From HGM11501 sp045123995 (GTDB taxonomy: Bacteria > Bacillota > Clostridia > CAKSNL01 > HGM11501): 64,000 bases of DNA. The DNA lies in the NCBI GenBank assembly GCA_045123995.1, contig JBGVKY010000014.1, forward strand, positions 62,001 through 126,000. The letters are read 5' to 3'. Below the pieces are notes generated by a model. It made no database searches. It had not been told where the DNA came from and was given only the letters and a program-made list of their open reading frames with translations. The first letter of the stretch is position 1, and the number at the start of each line of letters is the position of its first letter. The position numbers were made by a program, and so were the translations under genes. Shown here one piece after another: positions 25,943 through 35,572 of this stretch.

Positions 25943-26548
25943 ATGAAAAAGAGAATTGCGGTTTTGGTGTCCGGTGGCGGAACCAATTTACAGGCGCTTA
26001 TAGATGCCCAGAAAAGCGGAATTATAAAAAGCGGAGAAATCTCACTTGTTATATCAAACAAGGCTGATGCCTTTGCATTGGAGCGCGCGAAAAAAGCAGA
26101 TATTAAAACCGAAGTGGTTTTGAGAAAGGATTTCGAAAGCAAGGAACTGTTTGAAAAAGAAATCATGGATAAGCTTTCGGAAAACAAAATTGACTTGATT
26201 GTTCTTGCGGGATTTATGGTAATTTTAAGTGAAAAGTTCACATCTTCCTATCCTGAAAGAATCATAAATGTTCACCCGTCGCTCATTCCGTCCTTTTGCG
26301 GAGAGGGATTTTACGGACTTTTAGTACATGAGGCAGCCTTAAAAAAGGGTGTCAAGGTAACAGGAGCGACAGTTCATTTTGTAAATGAAATTCCCGACGG
26401 CGGAAAAATCATTATGCAGAAGGCAGTTGAAGTAAAAGAAGGGGATACCCCCGAAGTTTTACAAAAGAGAGTTATGGAAGAGGCAGAATGGAAAATTCTA
26501 CCCCTTTCCGTGGAAAAAGTAGCAAGAGAGCTTAAGCAGGAGGTATAA
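25943..26548 (+). CDS. purN: phosphoribosylglycinamide formyltransferase
   Basis: Transfers the formyl group from 10-formyl-THF to GAR. 201 residues, Rossmann-like, with VLVSGGGTNLQAL near the start and catalytic residues in INVHPSLIPSF (Asn, His) and VHFVNEIPDGG (Asp). One of two formyl-THF consumers in the operon, which links it to the fhs gene at the operon end. purO starts 2 bp after its stop. Confidence 0.95.
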   Translation: MKKRIAVLVSGGGTNLQALIDAQKSGIIKSGEISLVISNKADAFALERAKKADIKTEVVLRKDFESKELFEKEIMDKLSENKIDLIVLAGFMVILSEKFTSSYPERIINVHPSLIPSFCGEGFYGLLVHEAALKKGVKVTGATVHFVNEIPDGGKIIMQKAVEVKEGDTPEVLQKRVMEEAEWKILPLSVEKVARELKQEV

Positions 26549-26550
26549 AA

Positions 26551-27273
26551 ATGTCATTATTTGATTTATCAAAACTTTTATCGGAAAACACCTATCCCGG
26601 AAGAGGTATTGTGATAGGTACTTCCGCTGACGGAAAAAAGGCCATGATAGCATATTTTATCATGGGCAGAAGTGAAAACAGTCGTAACAGAATTTTTGAA
26701 CGTTTCGACGGAGGTATGAGGACAAAGGCTTTTGATGAATCAAAGCTTTCAGACCCCAGCTTGATTATATATAATCCGTACCTTGAAGCAAAGGACGGAA
26801 ATATTGATATTATCACAAACGGGGATCAGACCAATACGGTTTTTGACTTTATAAATGAAAATAAAACCTTTGAAGATGCTCTTATGACAAGAGAGTTTGA
26901 GCCTGATGCTCCTAATTTCACCCCCAGAATTTCAGGAATTTTGGATTATGACGTTGAAGGAAAGACATTTACATATAAAATGTCTATCTTAAAAAGTGCC
27001 AACGGTAGAGGAGAGGCTTGCAGCAGATTTTTCTATAACTACACACCTGAAAAGGGTATAGGTCACTTCATTCATACCTATAAGTGTGACGGAAATCCCA
27101 TTCCTTCGTTTTATGGGGAGCCTGAGGAGGTTTCTCTGCCGGACAGTGCAAAGGAACTTTCAGATTTAATCTGGAAAAGCTTAAATGAAGATAACAAGGT
27201 TTCTCTTTTTGTAAGAAGCGTTGATTTAGAAACCGGAAAAGCGGAAGAAATTATAACCAATAAGAATAAGTGA
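26551..27273 (+). CDS. purO: IMP cyclohydrolase, PurO-like family
   Basis: A 240-residue protein beginning with the PGRGIVIGTSADGKKAMIAY motif and MGRSENSRNRIFER, matching the stand-alone IMP cyclohydrolase family first known from archaea and also found in Clostridia. It would close FAICAR to IMP, replacing the N-terminal cyclohydrolase half of bacterial PurH. The context is decisive: the next gene encodes only the transformylase half of PurH, so together they perform both final steps. No membrane or export signals. Confidence 0.85.
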   Translation: MSLFDLSKLLSENTYPGRGIVIGTSADGKKAMIAYFIMGRSENSRNRIFERFDGGMRTKAFDESKLSDPSLIIYNPYLEAKDGNIDIITNGDQTNTVFDFINENKTFEDALMTREFEPDAPNFTPRISGILDYDVEGKTFTYKMSILKSANGRGEACSRFFYNYTPEKGIGHFIHTYKCDGNPIPSFYGEPEEVSLPDSAKELSDLIWKSLNEDNKVSLFVRSVDLETGKAEEIITNKNK

Positions 27274-27283
27274 GGATAAAAAT

Positions 27284-28468
27284 ATGAAAGAGTTTGAACT
27301 TAAATACGGATGTAACCCCAACCAGAAACCTTCAAAAATATATATGGAGGACGGAAGCGAGCTTCCTATTGAAATTTTATCCGGAAGACCCGGATATATA
27401 AACTTCCTTGACGCCTTTAACAGCTATCAGCTTGTAAAAGAATTAAAGGAAGCTTTAGGTCTTCCTGCAGCAACCAGCTTCAAGCACGTTTCTCCCACAT
27501 CTGCGGCAGTTGGAGAAATTCTGCCCGATAAGCTTAAGAAAGCTTGCTTTGTTGACGATATTGAAGATTTGGATTCTTCACCCCTTGCATGCGCTTATGC
27601 AAGAGCAAGAGGAACAGACAGAATGTGCTCTTTCGGTGACTGGGTTGCACTCTCTGATGAATGTGATGAAGTTACCGCAAAGTTGATAAAAAGGGAAATA
27701 TCCGACGGTGTAATTGCCCCCGGTTTTACGCCTGAGGCTCTCGAAATTCTCAAGTCCAAGAGAAACGGAAACTATAACATTGTTAAAATTGACCCTAATT
27801 ATGTTCCTGCGGAAATTGAATGCAAGCAGGTTTACGGAATAACATTCAGACAGGGAAGAAATAACTTTAAGATTGATAATGGGCTTTTGGACAATCTCGT
27901 TACAGAAAATAAAAATCTTCCCGACGATGCAAGACGTGACCTTATAATTGCGTTAATTACATTAAAATATACTCAGTCCAACTCCGTTTGCTATGCTTAC
28001 GGCGGACAGGCTATCGGTGTAGGTGCAGGACAGCAGTCAAGAATTCACTGCACACGTCTTGCAGGCTCAAAGGCTGATACATGGCATATGCGTCAGTACG
28101 ATAAGGTATTGAATCTTCCTTTCCGTGATGATTTGGGAAGAGCAGACCGTGACAATGTAATAGACGGATATATAAACAGAAACGAAGAAGATGTATGTGC
28201 AGAGGGTAACTGGCAGAAATACTTTACTTCCCGTCCCGAGCCCCTTACTGATGATGAGATAAAAGCATATTTATCCACCATAGATAATGTGGCTTTAGGC
28301 TCTGATGCATTCTTCCCCTTCGACGACAACATTGAAAGGGCAAAAAGAAGCGGTGTTAAGTATATTGCAGAGCCCGGCGGTTCCATCCGTGACGATGTAG
28401 TTATCGCTACTGCCAATAAGTATGATATGGTAATGGCATTTACAGGAATGAGACTTTTCCATCACTGA
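27284..28468 (+). CDS. purH: AICAR transformylase (PurH C-terminal domain only)
   Basis: Formylates AICAR to FAICAR using 10-formyl-THF. The 394-residue protein lacks the MGS-like cyclohydrolase domain and consists only of the transformylase fold, with the catalytic Lys-His pair in SFKHVSPTSAAVG (about residue 66) and the AYGGQAIGVGAGQQSRIHC region near 245-263. The missing half is supplied by the PurO-like protein encoded just upstream. The symbol refers to the transformylase half only. Confidence 0.9.
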   Translation: MKEFELKYGCNPNQKPSKIYMEDGSELPIEILSGRPGYINFLDAFNSYQLVKELKEALGLPAATSFKHVSPTSAAVGEILPDKLKKACFVDDIEDLDSSPLACAYARARGTDRMCSFGDWVALSDECDEVTAKLIKREISDGVIAPGFTPEALEILKSKRNGNYNIVKIDPNYVPAEIECKQVYGITFRQGRNNFKIDNGLLDNLVTENKNLPDDARRDLIIALITLKYTQSNSVCYAYGGQAIGVGAGQQSRIHCTRLAGSKADTWHMRQYDKVLNLPFRDDLGRADRDNVIDGYINRNEEDVCAEGNWQKYFTSRPEPLTDDEIKAYLSTIDNVALGSDAFFPFDDNIERAKRSGVKYIAEPGGSIRDDVVIATANKYDMVMAFTGMRLFHH

Positions 28469-28483
28469 TAAGGAGAGTAAAGT

Positions 28484-29755
28484 ATGAAGTTAATGGTTGT
28501 AGGCGGTGGCGGCAGAGAGCATGCCATCATTAAAAAGCTTAAAGAAAATAAAGAGGTAACAGAAATTTACGCACTTCCCGGAAACGGCGGTATCGCAAAG
28601 GATGCCAAGTGCGTTGATATCGGAGCCAAGGAAATAGACAAAATAGTTGAGTTTGCAAAAAATGAAAAAATAGACTATGCGGTAGTTGCTCCTGATGACC
28701 CGTTGGTTTTGGGAGCGGTTGACGCTCTTACCGAAGCAGGAATTCCCTGTTTCGGTCCCGATGCCAAGGCGGCAATAATTGAGGGAAGCAAGGTTTTCTC
28801 TAAGGATTTAATGAAAAAATATTCAATTCCTACCGCGGAATATGAAGTTTTTGATAACATGGAAGATGCTTTGGAATATCTTAAAAAAGCACCCATTCCT
28901 ACGGTTATCAAGGCTGACGGTCTTGCTCTTGGCAAAGGTGTTATAATTGCAAATACCAGGGAGGAAGCAAAAGCTGCCGTCAAGTCCATGATGGAAGACA
29001 AGGTTTTCGGCAAAAGCGGTGATAAAATAGTAATTGAAGAATTTTTAGAAGGTCCCGAAGTTTCCGTTCTGGCGTTTACCGACGGCAAGGTGGTAAAGCC
29101 CATGGTATCTTCCATGGACCACAAGAGAGCAGGGGACTTTGATACCGGTCTTAACACCGGCGGCATGGGAACGATAGCTCCCAATCCCTACTATACCGAA
29201 GATATTGCAAAGATTTGTATGGATACCATTTTCATTCCTACAATGGAGGCTATGAAAAAAGAGGGAAGAACATTTAAAGGCTGTCTTTACTTTGGTCTTA
29301 TGCTCACGGCAAAAGGGCCCAAGGTAATAGAATATAACTGCAGATTCGGAGATCCCGAAACTCAGGTTGTACTGCCTTTATTGGAGTCTGACCTTTTTGA
29401 AATAATGAAAGCAGTAACCGAGGAAAGACTTTCTGAGACAGAAGTTTTATTCAAAAATGAAAGTGCCTGCTGTGTTGTTATGGCGTCAAAAGGCTATCCC
29501 GAACACTACGAAAAGGGCTTTGAAATAGAAATTCCCGAAAGTGAAAAAGACAAGGTTTATGTGGCAGGAGCCATTTTAAAGGACGGAGCCCTTTTAACAA
29601 ACGGAGGACGAGTTTTGGGAGCTACCGAAACAGGCGAAACATTGAGAGAAGCCATTGACAAGGCTTATGAGTTGGTTGAAAAAATAAACTTTGACAATGC
29701 TTATTACAGACACGATATAGGACAAAGAGCCTTAAGAGCTACGGAGGTAAAATAA
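28484..29755 (+). CDS. purD: phosphoribosylamine-glycine ligase
   Basis: ATP-grasp enzyme of 423 residues joining glycine to phosphoribosylamine. Visible motifs are the N-terminal VVGGGGREHAI, the ATP-binding VIKADGLALGKGV, and the metal-binding YNCRFGDPETQ. The stop overlaps the purL start by one base (TAATG), so the two are translationally coupled. Confidence 0.97.
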   Translation: MKLMVVGGGGREHAIIKKLKENKEVTEIYALPGNGGIAKDAKCVDIGAKEIDKIVEFAKNEKIDYAVVAPDDPLVLGAVDALTEAGIPCFGPDAKAAIIEGSKVFSKDLMKKYSIPTAEYEVFDNMEDALEYLKKAPIPTVIKADGLALGKGVIIANTREEAKAAVKSMMEDKVFGKSGDKIVIEEFLEGPEVSVLAFTDGKVVKPMVSSMDHKRAGDFDTGLNTGGMGTIAPNPYYTEDIAKICMDTIFIPTMEAMKKEGRTFKGCLYFGLMLTAKGPKVIEYNCRFGDPETQVVLPLLESDLFEIMKAVTEERLSETEVLFKNESACCVVMASKGYPEHYEKGFEIEIPESEKDKVYVAGAILKDGALLTNGGRVLGATETGETLREAIDKAYELVEKINFDNAYYRHDIGQRALRATEVK

Positions 29756-32700
29756 TGGTAGAGAGAGTTTATGTAGAAAAGAAAAAGCATCTGGCACATG
29801 AGGCCAAGGCGCTTCTTTCCGATGTAAAAACTTTCCTTGGAATAAAAAATCTCACTGATGTAAGGGTAATCAACCGTTACGATGTGGAAAATATTGATAA
29901 AGAGCTTTTTGCTTATGTAAAAAATACGGTTTTTTCCGAACCTCAGTTAGATGATGTATCGGAAGAGTTGGACCTTACGGGGTACAAAGTTTTTGCGGTT
30001 GAATTTCTTCCCGGTCAGTTTGACCAGAGAGCAGATTCTGCGGCTCAGTGCATACAGATTATTTCCTGTAAGGAAAGACCCCTGGTTCGCACTGCAAAGG
30101 TTTATGCTCTTTCAGGAGACATCAGTGATGAAGATATCCAGAAGATTAAGAAGTATGTTATAAACCCTGTGGAATCCAGAGAAGCAACACTTGATACATA
30201 CGAAACATTAAAGACAGAATTTGAAATTCCCTCCGAAGTTAAGGTTTTAGAAGGCTTTACTGACCTTGATGAAGCGGGACTTACAGCTTTCATAAAGGAC
30301 TACGGCCTTGCTATGGATATTGACGATATAAAATTCTGCCAAAAGTATTTTATTTCGGAAAAGAGAAACCCCACTATTACAGAAATAAGAATGATAGATA
30401 CCTACTGGTCTGACCATTGCCGTCACACCACTTTCGGTACAATCATTGACAATGTGGAATTCCATGATGACTTTTTAAAGGAAGCATACGAGGAGTATAT
30501 AGAAACAAGAAAAGCACTTTCAAGAACAAAACCCATCTGCCTTATGGATATAGCAACTCTTGCTGTACGTTACCTAAAGAAAGAGGGTAAACTCGATAAG
30601 CTTGACGAATCTGAAGAGATAAATGCCTGCACAGTAAAAATAGATGTGGAGATTGAGGGCAAAAAAGAACCCTGGCTTTTACTTTTCAAAAACGAAACAC
30701 ACAATCATCCCACGGAAATTGAGCCTTTCGGCGGTGCGGCAACCTGTATAGGCGGAGCTATAAGAGACCCGTTATCGGGCAGAAGCTATGTATACGGCGC
30801 TATGCGTGTAACAGGTGCAGCAGACCCCTTGAAGAGCTTAGATGATACCATAAAGGGCAAGCTTCCCCAGAGAAAGATTGTTACCACTGCGGCAGCAGGC
30901 TATTCTTCTTACGGAAATCAGATTGGTCTTGCAACAGGCATAGTTGATGAAATTTATCATGACGGCTATGCAGCTAAGAGAATGGAAATAGGTGCAGTTA
31001 TTGCGGCAGCTCCCGAATGTAACGTGCGTCGTGAAAGACCTCTTGCAGGCGACGTTGTAATTTTACTTGGTGGTTCTACTGGCAGAGACGGTTGTGGAGG
31101 TGCAACAGGTTCTTCGAAATCTCACACCGTTGAATCTCTGGAAACTTGCGGAGCAGAAGTACAGAAAGGTAACGCTCCCGAAGAGCGAAAGCTTCAGAGA
31201 CTTTTCAGAAATCCCGAAGCAAGCCGTATGATTAAGCGTTGTAACGACTTTGGTGCAGGCGGTGTTTCCGTCGCTATCGGCGAACTTTCAGACGGTCTTT
31301 TAATCGACCTTAATGCAGTTCCCAAAAAGTACGAGGGACTTGACGGAACAGAGCTTGCCATAAGCGAATCTCAGGAGAGAATGGCAGTTGTTGTTGAAGC
31401 TAAGGACGTGGAAGGCTTCTTAAAGCTGGCAGAAAGTGAAAATCTTCAGGCTGTCAAGGTAGCGGATGTTACCGATGACAACCGTCTTACAATGATATGG
31501 AACGGCAAGAAAATCTGCGATATAAAGAGAGAATTCTTAAACTCCAACGGTGCAGAAAAACACATAGATGCAGCTTGCGAAAAGGGAATTTACGAGGATA
31601 AAAAAGTAGAAGGTAATTTTAGTGAAAACTTAAAGGCAACAGCATTAGACCTTAACACCTGCTCAAAGAGAGGTCTTTCTGAAAGATTTGACTCCACCAT
31701 CGGCGCAGGTACGGTTTTAATGCCCTTCGGCGGTAAAAATCAGTTAACTCCCGCACAGGCTATGGTGCAGAAGATATCGGTAGAAAAGCATCATACCGAC
31801 GATTGCTCTCTTATGGCATTTGGATACAACCCCTTTATTACAGAAAAGAGCCCCTATCACGGCGCTTATCTTGCAGTGGTTGAATCAGTTTGTAAGTTAA
31901 TTGCAGCGGGTGCTGAATTTAAAGACGTTTATCTTACATTCCAGGAATATTTCTGTCGCTTGGGTAAGGATAAGTCACGTTGGGGACAGCCTTTAGCGGC
32001 ACTCTTGGGTGCATTTAAGGCACAAAAAGAGCTTTCAATCGGTGCTATCGGCGGAAAGGACTCCATGAGCGGAAGCTTTGAAAATTTGGATGTTCCGCCT
32101 ACACTTGTTTCCTTTGCGGTGACTACTGAAAAGACAGAGTCTATCGTTTCTCCTGAATTTAAGAAGGCGGGAAACAGAGTTATCTTACTTAAAGCAAAGA
32201 AAGATAAGAACAATCTCCCTGAAACCGAGTCATTGCTTGAATTGTTTAATAAGGTAACAAAGCTTGTAAGGGATAAAAAGGCTGTTGCTATCTATACACC
32301 CGGCATGGGCGGTGTTGCAGAAGCTGTAATGAAAATGGCATTCGGTAACGGCTTTGGCTTTAAGTTTACGGATAAGCTTTCTGTCTCTGACATTTTCGGA
32401 TATAGCTATGCTTCTTTTGTAATAGAAGTAAATGATGATTCATACATGGATGAAACAATCGGCTTCGTAACAGATGACGGAAAGTTTACCTATGAAAATG
32501 AGAGTGTAAGTGCGGATGAAATACTTTCTCTTTACGAAGATAAATTGGAAAGTGTATTCTCCTGCAACATTCCTTCTGAAGGAAAGAAGATTGAAAACTT
32601 CTGCTTTGATGCAAAAGAGCGATATACAACAGCATTTAAGTGTGCAAAACCAAAGGCTCTCATTCCCGCATTCCCCGGAACAAACTGTGAATATGATACA

Positions 32701-33444
32701 GCCAAGGTTCTTTATGATGCTGAAATTGATCCTGAAATTGTTGTAATAAATAACCTTACTGCCGATGGCATAAAGAGAAGTACAGAATACTTTGCTAAAA
32801 AGGTAAAAGAGTCTCAGATTATCTTTATCCCGGGTGGATTTTCCGGAGGCGACGAGCCTGACGGAAGCGGTAAATTCATTACTGCATTTTTCAGAAACGC
32901 AGATGTAAAAGCAAGCGTAACTGAACTTTTGGAGAAAAGAGACGGTCTTATGGCAGGTATCTGTAACGGTTTCCAGGCTCTTATCAAGCTTGGTTTGGTT
33001 CCTTACGGAAAGATTATTGACACAGATGAAAATTGCCCCACTTTAACATTCAATACAATTTCACGCCACCAGTCTAAGATTGTAAGGACTAAGATTGCAT
33101 CAAACAAATCTCCCTGGCTTTCACTTACAAATGTGGGAGAAATTTACAATGTGCCTATTTCTCACGGTGAGGGAAGATTCTTAGCTTCCGATGAACTTAT
33201 AAAGAGTCTTGCCGATAACGGACAGATTGCAACTCAGTATGTTGATTTAGACGGCTTTGCAACTGATGATATCCGTTATAATCCCAATAACTCAGCTTAT
33301 GCCATAGAGGGCATAACCTCTCCTGACGGAAGAGTATTCGGTAAAATGGGTCACTCTGAAAGAATAGGAAAGGGCCTTTATAAGAACGTTTACGGAAACT
33401 ATGATATAAAAATGTTTGAAGCAGCGGCACGCTACTTCAGATAA
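29755..33444 (+). CDS. purL: phosphoribosylformylglycinamidine synthase, single-chain form
   Basis: A 1229-residue fusion carrying the synthetase and glutaminase in one chain, unlike the three-part PurS/PurL/PurQ of Bacillus. The synthetase region has DTYWSDHCRHTTF and NETHNHPTEIEPFGGA; a second PurM-like half spans about 640-930. The C-terminal class I glutaminase (about 970-1229) has the nucleophile in AGICNGFQ and the His/Glu pair in SHGEGRF. It converts FGAR to FGAM with glutamine and ATP. Confidence 0.96.
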   Translation: MVERVYVEKKKHLAHEAKALLSDVKTFLGIKNLTDVRVINRYDVENIDKELFAYVKNTVFSEPQLDDVSEELDLTGYKVFAVEFLPGQFDQRADSAAQCIQIISCKERPLVRTAKVYALSGDISDEDIQKIKKYVINPVESREATLDTYETLKTEFEIPSEVKVLEGFTDLDEAGLTAFIKDYGLAMDIDDIKFCQKYFISEKRNPTITEIRMIDTYWSDHCRHTTFGTIIDNVEFHDDFLKEAYEEYIETRKALSRTKPICLMDIATLAVRYLKKEGKLDKLDESEEINACTVKIDVEIEGKKEPWLLLFKNETHNHPTEIEPFGGAATCIGGAIRDPLSGRSYVYGAMRVTGAADPLKSLDDTIKGKLPQRKIVTTAAAGYSSYGNQIGLATGIVDEIYHDGYAAKRMEIGAVIAAAPECNVRRERPLAGDVVILLGGSTGRDGCGGATGSSKSHTVESLETCGAEVQKGNAPEERKLQRLFRNPEASRMIKRCNDFGAGGVSVAIGELSDGLLIDLNAVPKKYEGLDGTELAISESQERMAVVVEAKDVEGFLKLAESENLQAVKVADVTDDNRLTMIWNGKKICDIKREFLNSNGAEKHIDAACEKGIYEDKKVEGNFSENLKATALDLNTCSKRGLSERFDSTIGAGTVLMPFGGKNQLTPAQAMVQKISVEKHHTDDCSLMAFGYNPFITEKSPYHGAYLAVVESVCKLIAAGAEFKDVYLTFQEYFCRLGKDKSRWGQPLAALLGAFKAQKELSIGAIGGKDSMSGSFENLDVPPTLVSFAVTTEKTESIVSPEFKKAGNRVILLKAKKDKNNLPETESLLELFNKVTKLVRDKKAVAIYTPGMGGVAEAVMKMAFGNGFGFKFTDKLSVSDIFGYSYASFVIEVNDDSYMDETIGFVTDDGKFTYENESVSADEILSLYEDKLESVFSCNIPSEGKKIENFCFDAKERYTTAFKCAKPKALIPAFPGTNCEYDTAKVLYDAEIDPEIVVINNLTADGIKRSTEYFAKKVKESQIIFIPGGFSGGDEPDGSGKFITAFFRNADVKASVTELLEKRDGLMAGICNGFQALIKLGLVPYGKIIDTDENCPTLTFNTISRHQSKIVRTKIASNKSPWLSLTNVGEIYNVPISHGEGRFLASDELIKSLADNGQIATQYVDLDGFATDDIRYNPNNSAYAIEGITSPDGRVFGKMGHSERIGKGLYKNVYGNYDIKMFEAAARYFR

Positions 33445-33456
33445 GGAGGTTTTTTC

Positions 33457-35133
33457 ATGGGATATAAGTCTGATATTGAAATAGCACAAAGCTGTGAAAT
33501 GAAAAACATCTTGGAAATTGCAAATATGGCTCATGTGGACGATAAGTATATCGAAACTTACGGAAGATATAAGGCAAAAATCGACCCGGCTTTGATAGAT
33601 GAATCGGACAAAGAGAACGGAAGGCTCATCTTAGTTACGGCGATTACACCCACTCCTGCCGGAGAAGGCAAGACAACAACCACAATCGGTCTTGCGGACG
33701 GACTTAAAAGATTGGGAAAGGATGTAACCGTGGCACTCCGCGAACCTTCACTGGGTCCTGTATTCGGTGTTAAAGGCGGTGCGGCAGGAGGAGGATATGC
33801 CCAGGTTGTGCCCATGGAGGATATAAATCTTCATTTTACAGGGGACTTTCATGCAATCGGAGCGGCAAATAACCTGCTTGCGGCAATGCTTGATAACCAC
33901 ATCCAGCAGGGAAATTCCTTGGGAATTGACCCCAGAAGAATAACATGGAAGCGCTGTGTTGACATGAACGACCGTCAGCTCCGCTTCATTGTTGACGGTA
34001 TGGGAGGTAAAGCAAACGGCGTTGTCCGTGAAGACGGTTTTGATATTACCGTTGCCAGTGAAATCATGGCGGTTTTATGCCTTTCAAATTCAATAAAGGA
34101 TTTAAAAGAAAGACTTTCTAAAATTATCGTTGGTTATACCTACGAGGATAAACCTGTTACAGCAGGGGACTTAAAGGCACAGGGAGCTATGACTGCTCTT
34201 TTGAAAGATGCCATAAAGCCCAATTTAGTACAGACATTGGAGGGAACACCGGCTTTTGTTCACGGCGGACCTTTTGCAAACATTGCCCATGGCTGTAACA
34301 GCATTATGGCAACAAAGGTTGCTCTTAAAATGGGGGATTATACCATTACCGAGGCAGGCTTTGGTGCAGATTTAGGAGCAGAGAAATTTTTGGATATAAA
34401 ATGCCGTATGGCTGGATTAGTTCCGGATGCTGTGGTTATTGTGGCAACAGTCCGTGCCCTTAAAATGCACGGCGGTTTAAAGAAGGACGAGCTTTCAAAT
34501 GAAAATATCGAAGCTCTTGAAAAGGGAATTCCCAATCTGCTCCGCCACGTATCCAACATAAAGAACGTGTATAAACTTCCCTGTGTTGTGGCAGTAAACC
34601 GCTTCCCTAAAGATACCGATAAGGAAATTGACTTTATCATAGGAAAGTGCAAGGAACTTTCTGTTAACACAGTTCTTTCTACTGTATGGGCAGAGGGAGG
34701 AAAGGGAGGCGAAGCTTTGGCTAAAGAGGTTATCCGTCTTTGCGAAGAAGAAAAGGGAGACTTTACCTTTAGCTACGACCTTGACTCAAGTATTGAAGAA
34801 AAGATAGAAGCTATTGTTAAAAAGGTTTACGGAGGAAAGGGAATTTCCGTAACTCCGGTCGCTAAAAAGCAGATAGCGCAGCTTACTGACCTTGGATTTT
34901 CAAATCTTCCCGTTTGTATTGCAAAAACGCAGTACAGCTTTTCTGATGATCCCTCAAAGCTTGGCGCACCCAAAGATTTTACCGTTACAATTAAAAATGT
35001 AAAGGTTTCCGCAGGAGCAGGTTTTATTGTTGTACTTACAGGTGACATCATGACAATGCCCGGACTTCCCAAAGTTCCTGCGGCTGAAAAAATTGATGTG
35101 GATGAAAACGGAAAAATAACAGGATTATTCTAA
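33457..35133 (+). CDS. fhs: formate-tetrahydrofolate ligase
   Basis: Makes 10-formyl-THF from formate, THF and ATP. 558 residues, with the P-loop motif TPAGEGKTTTTIGLADGL near residues 67-84, then EPSLGPVFGVKGGAAGGG and FTGDFHAI. It is the last gene of the purine operon and supplies the one-carbon donor used by PurN and the AICAR transformylase. Control by a ZTP riboswitch fits, because ZTP rises when formyl-folate runs short. In acetogens the enzyme also serves the Wood-Ljungdahl pathway; nothing else here points to that. Confidence 0.97.
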   Translation: MGYKSDIEIAQSCEMKNILEIANMAHVDDKYIETYGRYKAKIDPALIDESDKENGRLILVTAITPTPAGEGKTTTTIGLADGLKRLGKDVTVALREPSLGPVFGVKGGAAGGGYAQVVPMEDINLHFTGDFHAIGAANNLLAAMLDNHIQQGNSLGIDPRRITWKRCVDMNDRQLRFIVDGMGGKANGVVREDGFDITVASEIMAVLCLSNSIKDLKERLSKIIVGYTYEDKPVTAGDLKAQGAMTALLKDAIKPNLVQTLEGTPAFVHGGPFANIAHGCNSIMATKVALKMGDYTITEAGFGADLGAEKFLDIKCRMAGLVPDAVVIVATVRALKMHGGLKKDELSNENIEALEKGIPNLLRHVSNIKNVYKLPCVVAVNRFPKDTDKEIDFIIGKCKELSVNTVLSTVWAEGGKGGEALAKEVIRLCEEEKGDFTFSYDLDSSIEEKIEAIVKKVYGGKGISVTPVAKKQIAQLTDLGFSNLPVCIAKTQYSFSDDPSKLGAPKDFTVTIKNVKVSAGAGFIVVLTGDIMTMPGLPKVPAAEKIDVDENGKITGLF

Positions 35134-35172
35134 AAAAAAATTGCACTCTCGCTTGAGAGTGCAATTTTTTTA
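35134..35172 (+). terminator. terminator of the purine operon
   Basis: Inverted repeat ATTGCACTCTC / GAGAGTGCAAT with loop GCTT, A-run before and T-run after. Confidence 0.9.
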
Positions 35173-35181
35173 GAAAAACTA

Positions 35182-35210
35182 TTGACAAAAAGTATTTTAT
35201 CTGTTATACT
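35182..35210 (+). promoter_or_regulatory. promoter of ylxM-ffh
   Basis: TTGACA (35182-35187), 17-bp spacer, TATACT (35205-35210). A small hairpin GTAAAG/CTTTAC (35213-35232) sits at the predicted 5' end of the transcript. Confidence 0.85.
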
Positions 35211-35252
35211 CTGTAAAGTAAAAGTGCTTTACAACTAAAAAGGGTGTAGAAA

Positions 35253-35570
35253 ATGGAAAAAAAGGTAGAACTTTCAATACTTCTGGATTTGTACAGACCT
35301 CTTTTGACGGAAAAGCAGGCAGAGACAATGGAATTTTACTTTAATGAGGATTTGTCCTTGTCCGAAATTGCAGAAAATACCGGAGTAACCCGGCAGGCTG
35401 TGAGAGATGCTCTGGTAAAAGGCGAGAAAATTTTAATTGAAACTGAAGAAAAGCTTAATCTGGGTTCAAGGATTGAAAACTTGGAATCCCGCTTAAAAAA
35501 GATAAATGAACTAATAAAATCTAACGGGGCAAAGGAAGAAATTTTATCTTTGTCAGAAATCGGAGAATAA
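35253..35570 (+). CDS. ylxM: YlxM/p13 family helix-turn-helix protein, SRP-associated
   Basis: A 105-residue protein with a sigma-factor-like helix-turn-helix (LSLSEIAENTGVTRQAVRDAL, about 32-52) and a charged coiled C-terminal helix. The family is nearly always encoded directly before ffh, as here (2 bp gap), and has been linked to the signal recognition particle. ATG with AAAGGGTG upstream. Confidence 0.9.
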   Translation: MEKKVELSILLDLYRPLLTEKQAETMEFYFNEDLSLSEIAENTGVTRQAVRDALVKGEKILIETEEKLNLGSRIENLESRLKKINELIKSNGAKEEILSLSEIGE

Positions 35571-35572
35571 AA

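Noticed and set aside
28675..29184. 169-codon minus-strand open frame opposite purD
   Set aside because: Shadow of a confidently assigned gene; low-complexity Ser/Pro-rich translation and no ribosome-binding site.
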